This document shows positions 24,601-32,420 of a stretch of DNA of 64,000 bases, piece by piece. The notes below the pieces were generated by a model. That model was given only the letters and a program-made list of their open reading frames with translations, did no database searches and was not told the origin of the DNA. Each line of letters starts with the position of its first letter. Within the stretch, counting starts at the first letter, position 1. Source of the DNA: Limnomonas spitsbergensis (lineage: Eukaryota; Chlorophyta; Chlorophyceae; Chlamydomonadales). Where the stretch lies: NCBI GenBank assembly GCA_037349105.1, contig JAYJMM010000120.1, forward strand, positions 4,282,001 through 4,346,000. Reading direction: 5' to 3'. The position numbers and the translations under genes are program-made.

Positions 24601-26613
24601 GTGTGGGGCCTGCCTGATGCTCACCTCTGTGGAGACCCTGCCTGGTATGACCTTGAGCATTTCGGCACCAATGTTGACTGCAAGAATGTCCGCGACCTCT
24701 GCATTTCGAGGGCGGAACACGGTTCATCAGCAGGCTGATGCTGTCTCGGGGGGTCGCTGATGAAAAGTGAGGACAGGCGGACTTTGATGAAAAGTTTGGG
24801 CAGGGGTGACCAGTTCATCAGCAGACTGATGCTGTATTGCCGCAACATGAAATAATAAACAGTGCTGTACCCAGCAGGGCGCACAGCGGGGGGTCCTTAA
24901 ACCCAGCCAGGCCCTACGCACCCAGCAGGGAAATCGTAAATTCCCTTCCATGGATGTGACGATACAAGCGGACAGATACCCCACATCGCCAAGCATCAGT
25001 TTTTGTGTTAGTGAGTGGTATACCACTATCAGCTACAGTTCAGCTACACTGTGACCCCCAGCAACAAGCCCCTGGTGCGGCCAGCCCTGCTGCCTGGGCC
25101 ACCGGCCGGAGGCCGGTCCAGGTTTGGTGGGAATCGGCCCAGAGGTGGCCATGGGGCGGCCCAGCAAAGGTGGTCCGGTACCCACAGAAATAAACACTGC
25201 CATGCATCCTGATCCGTAGCTCCTAGGTACCATAGGACATGGGGGACCTAACTTGAGCCGCTCCGCGGGATGCAAGAGGAAAAGTCCGGCTGCACCTGGG
25301 AAAGGGTCTTTTACCTGCAAATGGCCTGGCTGGGTTTAAGGAACCCCCGCTGTGCGACCGCTGAGCAAAAGCTTCCTTCAGGAGGTGGGCATACTCCTCG
25401 TTCTGAACTGCCTTCAGGACCAAGCTACGGGGGGCCGGGCAAGAGGAGGGCAGAGAAAAGTTGACGGAGTCGTCACCATTCCAGCAGGACCAAGCCACGG
25501 GGCCGGGCGAAGAGGAGGGCAGAGAAAAGTTGACAGAGTCGTCACCATTCCAGCAGGACGCATCTGCATCCATGGAATAGTGAGCAGTGGAAGGTAACAT
25601 GTCTGCGACCTTGCCGGTGTCCAGTAGCTTTTATTTTGCGTGTTTCAGCTACATTTCAGCTACATCACAACCAGGGATGGTGGGGCCTGGTGCAGCAAGC
25701 CCTGTATTTCTGCCGCTACCCATGATGGAGGTGGCAAGCCTTGAAAATCCGGGTGAGCGGGCACCTGCGTCAAGCCATGGACGCAGGCAGGACAGGAAGC
25801 CATCCCACCGACTCAGCCAGGCACGGCACCACATTATTTTTGCGATTTTCAGCTACATTTAAGCAACATCACATCCAGGGCTGGTGGGGCCTGGTGCAGC
25901 AAGCCCTGCTGCATGGTTAACTGTCCAAAAGCCGGTCTTGATTCAGTCCCCATCGGCCAGTGGTGGCCGCCTGGCAACCCCCCAAAGATGGTCCAGCGTG
26001 CACCGATTTAAACTAAGCTGTGTGGGATAATTCAAGATTTTAGGACCAGACAATCGGGCTCACTGCCGTTTTGGAGATTTTCTGCACATTAGTGAAACTG
26101 TTTAACATGTTCAGAGAATCAGAGAGACAAACCCTAATCGCTGCTATGCCAGCCTGCGGTCTGAGAGTAACGCTGCCTTGCTTCTGCCGCTACCCATGCT
26201 GAAGGTGGCAAGCCTTGAACATCCGGGAGAGCGGGCTCCAGCGGCAAGCCATATGGCAGGACAGGAAGCCAACCCACCGACTCCAGCCAGGCACCATATT
26301 GTGACAGAACCAAGGTCTTCCAGGATTGCAGACAAGGTTTAGCAGTGCATGTAGATGCACATGAGTCATACCTGGGGTTGGTTGTGCAATCCTGAGGGTG
26401 GTACTTCTTGACGAGGTCCAACTCTCCCGTGTCCGCAACCACCACGGACATGGACTTCAGTGCCTCCAGTTGATTCTTGTGCTCAGGCTTCGAGGCGGGT
26501 GGGGGAGGTGTTTTTTTCTCCTCCGAAATGTATGCAAATGCTCGAACCGAAAGATTCCTTCCTCTTCCATTATTCCTTGCTGCTGAAGCGCGGCGCTGCG
26601 TTTGAAGGTTCAT
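18699..26613 (-). CDS. TAL1: Transaldolase, plastid-targeted, intact copy
   Basis: Transaldolase moves a dihydroxyacetone unit between sugar phosphates in the non-oxidative pentose phosphate pathway. Eleven exons join in phase: 26613-26372, 25424-25315, 24698-24625, 23669-23616, 22586-22440, 22088-21984, 21391-21347, 20400-20330, 19640-19554, 19017-18945 and 18788-18699. They give 365 residues. Residues 1-45 are Arg/Ser/Ala-rich, as in a chloroplast transit peptide. Catalytic landmarks are Asp61 in [10 protein letters not shown], Glu130 in [17 protein letters not shown] and the Schiff-base Lys178 in [29 protein letters not shown] and the C-terminal helix also match the eukaryotic family. The intron after exon 4 starts with GC (AAGG|GCAAGT), as in the neighbouring pseudogene. 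Introns carry many family A elements and two tandem arrays. Confidence 0.95.
19285..19385 (+). repeat. Family A fragment, transaldolase intron 9
   Basis: Only the core is kept (ggccaccagttgtaggccgg, then tccaggtttgttcccaatca); the ends are lost. Confidence 0.5.
19685..19830 (+). repeat. Family A element, transaldolase intron 8
   Basis: The start motif is doubled (attcagctacatcatg occurs twice in 60 bp), followed by the tacggctgaggggg core with a poly-G run. Confidence 0.55.
20187..20330 (-). repeat. Duplicated 3' half of transaldolase exon 8
   Basis: Bases 20187-20235 repeat the end of exon 8 together with its GTGAGT donor, coding [15 protein letters not shown] with a few silent changes. 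The gap up to the true exon holds the last part of a family A element (caggtggtctggtgtgcact). The pseudogene copy has a full family A element at the same place, so the fragment seems to have replaced that element's body here. Confidence 0.8.
20458..20570 (+). repeat. Family A element, transaldolase intron 7
   Basis: It starts at tcagctacgtttcagctacc and retains the taggccagtacaggtttgga segment; it is followed directly by the 21-bp array. Confidence 0.55.
20662..21285. repeat. 21-bp minisatellite, about 29 copies
   Basis: The unit is close to agctaccgctactcttctaa plus g. Because 21 is a multiple of three and the unit lacks stops, both strands show open frames of about 255 codons with seven-residue repeats. 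The array lies wholly inside transaldolase intron 7, so these are not genes. Confidence 0.95.
21728..21952 (+). repeat. Family A element, transaldolase intron 6
   Basis: A near full-length copy from ctcagctaccactcagcttc to ggtgatccgatgcacattta. It has an internal 24-bp tandem duplication of cccagatac(t)tcccaatggg. Confidence 0.6.
22735..22850 (-). repeat. Family A element, transaldolase intron 4
   Basis: Reverse orientation: cggcagccaccactgggccg, then cctacagccggtggccca. Confidence 0.6.
23128..23282 (+). repeat. Family A element, transaldolase intron 4
   Basis: It contains ggccagccatgcagcttggg and ggtccaggttgggtccaggc. The 3' end is diverged, with a doubled ccatggtggtg motif. Confidence 0.5.
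23690..23965. repeat. Interstitial telomere-like tract
   Basis: Degenerate TTTAGGG-type units (ggtttagggttcagggttca and variants) repeat in four blocks spaced by about 60-70 bp, alternating with cacctg-acatgattc segments. It lies in transaldolase intron 3, next to exon 4. Plant-type telomere motif. Confidence 0.75.
24185..24310 (+). repeat. Family A element, transaldolase intron 3
   Basis: Core gcttgggccacgggccatag followed by gccattccgagttgggtg; truncated at the 5' side. Confidence 0.5.
24415..24580 (-). repeat. Family A element, transaldolase intron 3
   Basis: Reverse orientation, from gtgtttatttccccggctac to ctgtagctgatatgtagctg. It lies head-to-tail near the plus-oriented copy at 24185. 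Confidence 0.6.
25020..25205 (+). repeat. Family A element, transaldolase intron 2
   Basis: One of the most complete copies, from ccactatcagctacagttca through ggccggaggccggtccaggt to acagaaataaacactgcc. Confidence 0.7.
25416..25554. repeat. 70-bp duplication across transaldolase exon 2 acceptor
   Basis: Two units (25416-25485 and 25486-25554) begin aggaccaagc. The first spans the first nine bases of exon 2 and its splice acceptor; the second is a near-identical copy in the intron upstream. Confidence 0.8.
25700..25835. repeat. Intronic duplicate block 1, transaldolase intron 1
   Basis: It matches 26175-26310 at high identity (shared: ctgccgctacccatg, gaggtggcaagccttgaa, gacaggaagcca). The two copies lie in the same intron, about 475 bp apart, in the same orientation. 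Confidence 0.75.
25845..26015 (+). repeat. Family A element, transaldolase intron 1
   Basis: It runs from cagctacatttaagcaacat to ggtccagcgtgcaccgattt and sits between the two duplicate blocks of this intron, so it may have come with the duplication. Confidence 0.65.
26175..26310. repeat. Intronic duplicate block 2, transaldolase intron 1
   Basis: Partner of the block at 25700-25835. No function is suggested. Confidence 0.75.
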
Positions 26614-27079
26614 TGTTCCGACAGGGGCTTGTGATCGATGACAGTAACTAACCGTCGATGCGCTCGTCGTCGGAAGTGTGCTTCAAAGACAATTTACGAG
26701 TATTAAACCTTGCAATTTGAATTATAAGCTATGACAAGAGATTTCTTATCAATGCAGCTTTGTATGATGTTGTGATTTACCGTGAACCTAGCGGACATTT
26801 ACGTCGCGGAAGTTCATGTGGTTCGCGTCAGCAAGTGACACGTCACGTGCTGACGCGACATATTATGACGTACCGCAGCTTCTAGGAAAGAAGCTTCTCA
26901 TGCCAATTCGCATCGGATTGTGCGGTAGCCAAACTCCGTCTGTCCTAGTACCGGTACACGAAGTGTGTATGGACTTGTGCCACCGTATAGAGACGCAGCC
27001 ACACAGTCCATACACGGTGACTAATCAATCAATTGACGGTGCATGGATTGGCTTAGTTGCCTCAGGTAGTACCATCGAC

Positions 27080-27290
27080 TGTTGACCCTGATTTCGCTGA
27101 ATGTGTCAATGGCGTTACACATTTCGACCCTGCTAAAAAATGGTCGGCATCGCGGGCGCCCAACTGTCTCGTTGGGAGGAAGAAGGAAAGGGACTGAAGG
27201 CAAGAGGAAAGACAGAGAGAAGTACAAAGGACAAAAAACACCCCTCCTGAAATTGGAAAGGCGGACCAGGGGGCGGACCTAAGGATCCCC
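27080..27290 (-). mobile_element. LINE-like 3'-end fragment, diverged
   Basis: On the minus strand it ends like the LINE tail (gggcgcc, then aatggcgttacac in plus reading). It is preceded by the purine-rich gaagg/aaggaaaggga segment also seen at 27525 and 62763. Confidence 0.5.
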
Positions 27291-27449
27291 GACCCTGACG
27301 AGCCTAGCCTTCTGCAAAAAAGACTGCAAAAATGAGAGAAAGCAAGTGAGAGACAAAAGGGAAAGAGCTAGTCCCCAAGGACAGCAAATGTAGCTGGATG
27401 TGTAGATGATGAAGACCCTAAATAATAAACAGCATGATTACTACTTACC

Positions 27450-27500
27450 AACCCTAAACCCTAAACCCTAAACCCGAAACCCTTAACCTTAAACCCTAAT
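27450..27500. repeat. Short CCCTAAA telomere-like run
   Basis: Seven-base CCCTAAA units, four or five nearly perfect, lie next to a LINE-like 3' end at 27525. This adjacency may reflect insertion preference or repair. Confidence 0.85.
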
Positions 27501-27524
27501 ATTGTGTCGTTTAAACTTCCTTGT

Positions 27525-27805
27525 CAATAACATTACACCTGCCTCTTAGCCCGCTCAAAACTCGGCCGCATGGGCGCCCACCTGTTCAGAAGGGAGAAAA
27601 AGGTAACTAAAAGGAAGAGGGGGGAAAGGAACAAAAGGAGAGGCCGGGAAGGCAAAGAGGACCAAGTCCGACACCCTAGTTCCACTAGAGACTAGCCCTC
27701 AACAAAGCCTATACAAAAGAAAAGTCCACAAAAGCAAGCGTATCCCACCCCTGCTTGGCCGCGAGGGCGCCCCACTGATCAGAAGGGAGAAGAGAAGAAA
27801 CTAAA
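27525..27805 (-). mobile_element. LINE-like 3'-terminal fragment
   Basis: Nearly collinear with 62763-63030: a tail with caataacattacacctgcc, then a purine-rich stretch, aagtccgacaccctagttcc, and cgagggcgccccactgatca. This is a non-coding 3' UTR remnant. Confidence 0.7.
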
Positions 27806-28057
27806 CTTCCATGTGCACTCTCAAGTGGCACAAATATGCACACAATATTTTGTGTGGATGCATACGCTAAGACATACCGGTAGCTGAAATGATCCTTTAC
27901 CGGCCCCTGGCTAACAGTATCCATTTAGCAGCATATGCAGCCCATGCACCCTTAGTCGTTGTTATGACTCGGGCATTGGTGCCAGCCCGAAAGCACAGAA
28001 GTTCCGGATACCATTAAGTTCATTAAAAAACCTGGTTACAATTGCATGGCATTCCAG

Positions 28058-28190
28058 TTAATGACGTAACACCTCTGGGCCCTGTTGAAATAAAGCTCAC
28101 CCACGTCGGCAAACAAACAGTCAGCTAGGTAACTCAAGGGAGAACTAAGGCACAAAAGGAATGAAAGGAAAGCAAGTTAAACTCACCATG
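28058..28190 (-). mobile_element. LINE-like 3'-end fragment
   Basis: It begins with the tail aatgacgtaacacctctggg in reverse orientation and is diverged after about 60 bp. It abuts the opposite-strand fragment that starts near 28200. Confidence 0.6.
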
Positions 28191-28199
28191 TGTCAATGT

Positions 28200-28812
28200 T
28201 AGGTCTCCAGCGGCCTACCGCACCTGGTTTCAGTCTACGGCAGGCGCCGTGCTGCTGGCGCAGGCCAGGGGCCGCACCAGTCGAAGGGAGTGTGCTTGCG
28301 TGCGCACGAACTTAAGGCTGCGGCTCGGCCCCGTCAGCACGGCTGACACTCGAGGACAGCGCAGCGGTCAGCAGCGTGATGGACGGTGCTGCCAACGGTG
28401 TTGGGCTAGGGGAGATGGCGAGCATGTGAGTGGAGGATGCGTTGCATCATTGCATGCATGCTCTCAATGCCCCAGCATGTAGGATCAACTTAGGGAGCGG
28501 GGGTGGGCAGGTCCTCCCAACGGTGCTCGAGACGTCTTCGAGTTGTAACGGGGCAGGCTTGGGTGGGATGCCCTGGCTTTTGTGGACGGCGTGATCAGTA
28601 TCGTTGAGGCGGAGACGTTTTCAGAGGCTGGACCTTCCTTTGTCTTTTATTTTCAGCCTTTTGTCTGTCCCTTTACTTAATTTCTCGCTTTTCCTCCTTT
28701 CCCCCCCTTCCCCTGCCCCCTTGTGTTTGTTTGTTTCATTCCTCCCTGCCCTTTAGTTAGGCGCCCATGCGGCCGAGCTTTCTTGAGCAGGGCCCAGAGG
28801 TGTAGCGTCATG
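28200..28812 (+). mobile_element. LINE-like retrotransposon 3' fragment with zinc-knuckle coding
   Basis: Bases 28200-28483 encode, in one open frame, a stretch starting AYRTWFQSTAGAV. It ends in a Cys/His cluster (CCQRCWARGDGEHV, then HACSQCP) like the zinc-binding C terminus of algal non-LTR retrotransposons. The same DNA occurs on the minus strand at 63190-63480. About 300 bp of 3' UTR follow, ending in gggcccagaggtgtagcgtc at 28812. This copy shows that the short family B repeats in the window are tails of this element. Confidence 0.65.
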
Positions 28813-29129
28813 GACATACTGTGCTCATCGGCAAATCTACTAGACCCGTCTTAAAATGGGCTGGGGTTTCTAGTATCACGCATGCTGTAGTTATACTTTG
28901 ATCATGCATGCATGTATGCCGCACTTCTGCCATCTTCATTGTGCATGTCTGCCATGTTTCTGCCTTGTGTCCTCTACAAAAGTACAAATGAGAACGGCAG
29001 CTGCTTGTCCAGAGTACCGTATTCAATGACCGATCAGTCCATAGCTCAACCATCCAGCCAAAATAGTGTTACTTGAGTGGTGCCCAAAGGGCACTGACTA
29101 ATTTAAGAACATGCCTATGCATCACTGTC

Positions 29130-29370
29130 ATCAGCCACATCACAGCCGAAGACTAAGCAAGGAGTCATAATGCAACACGCCTTGCTGCATCGGCAGCTGG
29201 GCGGCAGTAGGCCGATCGAGTTTTATGTGTAACGTAACGGCTGCCTGGGAAGTGTGTGAAAATTTCGATTTTTTCTATCAGGAGGCCGATCTAGGTTTAG
29301 GCCTAGTAGCCTGCCAGAATCACCAGCCACGAGCCAACGGGTCACATAAAGTGCACTTAAATCAACATTG
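29130..29370 (+). repeat. Family A element with internal extra sequence
   Basis: Start catcagccacatcacagccg and end gtgcacttaaatcaacattg are kept; about 60 bp of unrelated sequence splits the core. Confidence 0.5.
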
Positions 29371-30316
29371 GTTTACTACATACACCACTGACACTGAGAC
29401 ACTGAGCACTACAGCACAGGTTGATTGAACTTGACAAAACAAATTACAAGGTCCCTCACAATTAAAGTATATTCAGTTGAAACGGCTGAGACGTACTGCA
29501 TTTTTTGTGTGAAGGGGGGCTGTGAAGGGACCTGTCCTTCAAGAAGGGCGTGGCTGCGAACTTCTGGCAGCTCTGGGTATGGCATGGCTTGAAACTCTCT
29601 GATGCACTCATGGGCCTATTAAGAAGCTGATCACAAAGACGAAAACTACGTTTAATCCACACCATTTCCACCATTTCCATATATTCAAACCTTTATTAAC
29701 ACAAATGGTTCGGTGACCAAGTTGCTGGGATACTGGGAGTCAGGTACTACAGGCACAGGGGTACAAAACATGTAAAAAAATGCTGGTCACAGTTTATAAG
29801 CAGGGAAATTATCAGGATAATGAAAGCCTTCTGAGCCCCCCCTGCCATCCAACCACACGCATACTGACCCCCAGGAGCACCCATGTTCCAAACATTTTCC
29901 ACCGTCACCTCAATCTCTGACAACTTCAACACGATACCGCAACAACTGGATCAACACGCCCAGCTCATACAAACCTATAACAAAGTGGCTTCACATGGAG
30001 CAAACTACCCAATCCCTAATTCTCATACGGATTCTCATGCGCACATTAGGTGCCACAGAAACTGTCTACCAGGAGCTCCCCCATCAACACACGCCGGTAG
30101 CCCGGTACTAGCCATACCTGGCGAGCCAACAAAAACACGCCGGCACTAGGCCATACCAGGAGCTCACCCACCAACACACGCCGACACTAGGCCATACTAC
30201 CAGGCAAGCCAACAAAAACACGCGAAAATGCGAAAACCAACCTGTGGAATACATGTACAGCATAATCCAGACTAGACGTATATAGAAAACTACAGCACTA
30301 CTGAAGGCGCCAACAA

Positions 30317-30342
30317 CACACACACACACACACACACACACT
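30317..30342. repeat. CA dinucleotide microsatellite
   Basis: About 13 ca units. Confidence 0.95.
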
Positions 30343-30757
30343 CCGCTGCTCCTTTTTCTCTGCGAAGGAGCAAAAACAGTTATAGAACATAGAGCGGCCA
30401 TACAGAACAAAAGCAAAGCACGCAACCGAAGATGGGCTTCATTTCACCATAGCCGCCACCGCCTGCCTGTATCCACTAGATACCTTACTCCTGGGACATT
30501 AACATTCACTCAACCAGAGCTGCCACCATCTGCTCCAGCTTCACTTGATCTGCTGCGAAGCCATCGATGCCCTGCTTCAGCTTCTCGACCGCCATCTGCA
30601 GGTCATGCAAGAAGAAATTGATTGCCCAGCAAGTTCTCAGCTTGAAACAACGGGCTCAGCAGCGTTGATACCTTGATATGGTCGTGTTGGGGAGATCACT
30701 GTAGTACTGTACGCAACACTGTCATGTTGCTGTCGCGGGTTAATTTTGCGCACTTCG

Positions 30758-30905
30758 GCTTCGATTCAGGCCCATCACGGCCTACGGCCGATGGGGCCTG
30801 GTGCAGCAAGCCATGCTGCTGGGGCCGCAGGCCGTAAGCCAGTCAACATTTGGTCCCAATCGGTGGCCCAGCAGTGGCTGCGTGCCACTGCTAGGCTACC
30901 AATTA
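30758..30905 (+). repeat. Family A element, pseudogene intron 10
   Basis: Near-consensus core: tacggccgatggggcctggt, then ccgcaggccgtaagccagtc. Confidence 0.65.
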
Positions 30906-31284
30906 GGACCAAATTGCCCAGCAGGCTCCAGGGGGACCAAATTATGCATTTGAGGACAGGTTATCGCGTATGCACTAAATCAGCATGGCTGACCCTGTCA
31001 TGTGGCTGGCATTTACCTGGTCTGCATCGTGCAGCTCATAGAACTGCTCCTCGGTCATGCCGGTGAGCTTCACACCATCATGGCTTGGCCTGCAGCAGCC
31101 ACAGCAGCAGTTCAGCAGCCAGGGGCGAACATCAAGACCTCTCTTACTGATGCAACGGTGACCGTCTTGCCACATGACACTCATCCCATGGCAATGCATG
31201 GAAGGATTCCAGCGCTTGTTGGGTTTAGGGTTTAGGGTTAAGGATTCCAGCGCTAGTTGGCGTGCGAGCTAGACCACCTGTCTC

Positions 31285-31420
31285 AGGCTACTGGGCAGCC
31301 ACCACTGGGCCGAATGGGACCAAGCCTCGACCGGCCGGAGGCCCAAGCATCAGGGCTTGCTGCACCAGCCCGCACCAGCCGTAGGCCGAGATGCATCGCT
31401 GCATTGTAGCTGAAGCGCCC
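31285..31420 (-). repeat. Family A element, pseudogene intron 9
   Basis: Reverse orientation. A TTTAGGG-like run (gggtttagggtttagggtta, 31219-31240) lies just outside. Confidence 0.6.
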
Positions 31421-32039
31421 TATCGTGAACATTGGATGAGTCTTGCAAGCCTGTCAAGAGAAAAATAGCAGCCGCGTGCTATCCTTACAATGCACTTCTT
31501 GGCAGACCGGATCAGGAGCCTAGGTAGAGGGCCGGAATCCCGACCCAATTGTGGTGAGATCCCGACCTGTAGGGACGAGATCTCGCTTTAAAAAATATTT
31601 AGTATTATAGTGGCAGGCCAGTGCAAGCCTCTGGCTCTGCTAGCAGTGCAGATGAGTGGCGGTCATGGGAGGTATGCAGGTCATGAGCATGAAGCAAACC
31701 AGCAACCCACACAGGAGTACGAAGCTACTGCCATGAGACTAAGGAGCACATGCCTAAGGATCGAAATTCCTGCGTGGCATCGCATGCCTTTTGGTTGCCA
31801 CTCACATTCTGGGGACAGTAGCCTTGGCAGTGGGTCGGTGGAAGCCTCCAGCTCGGCCAGGAGTCCAGGGCTGATGGTGATGTTATCTCACCTGGGAAGC
31901 AAGGAGGAGGGGGGGAACATCCCAGGATGACTATTTCCTGGATTTTGCAGGCCATGAAGGTGCCCTTCCTGCATGCAGGCATCAGCAGAACCTCCCCTGT
32001 GTACTCCACCTGGATGTCATTAAAACACGTTTTCTTTTA

Positions 32040-32215
32040 GGGGACTTCAGCTGCAGTTCAGCTACATCTTGGCCCATGGCTGTGGGGGCCTGGTGCAGCT
32101 GCCCCCGCTGCCTAGGTCACCGTCCGTAGCCGGCCAAGGTCCAAACCAGATTGGTCTTTTGGTGGTTGCGCAGCAGCCTGCCGAAGGTGGTCTGGTGTGC
32201 ACTAATAATATAAGC
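32040..32215 (+). repeat. Family A element, pseudogene intron 8
   Basis: A full copy ending ggtggtctggtgtgcactaa. Its end matches the partial copy at the equivalent place of the intact gene (near 20240), marking a shared ancestral insertion. Confidence 0.75.
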
Positions 32216-32376
32216 GCCGACTCAGTCAAACCTCTTATGCATCACCCACCCTGCGAGCTGCTGGATCTCGCCCACGTTGCGGAAGCTGGCGGCCATGACA
32301 ATGGTCTTGAAGCCATGTTCATGTAGAAGCAGAGAGGGCTTTGCTTGATGATTTATATACCGTAGAAAGGAATAAA

Positions 32377-32420
32377 GCTGTTTCCTCAACCCTCAGGGGC
32401 GTGAGGGTTAAGGAAACAGC
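32377..32420. repeat. 19-bp inverted repeat
   Basis: The arms gctgtttcctcaaccctca and tgagggttaaggaaacagc pair with one mismatch around a 6-base loop. It lies in a pseudogene intron. Possible hairpin of unknown role. Confidence 0.85.

Larger units (their letters stand above)
26614..30505. other. Intergenic region between the two transaldolase copies
   Basis: It holds LINE-like fragments at 27080, 27525, 28058 and 28200, a short telomere-like run and one family A copy. It also has imperfect ~90-bp repeats (accaacacacgccg, actaggccatac) at 30050-30230 and a CA microsatellite. No host gene is supportable. Confidence 0.5.

Noticed and set aside
27450..27500. A chromosome end
   Set aside because: The CCCTAAA run is about 50 bp and is flanked by ordinary sequence on both sides.
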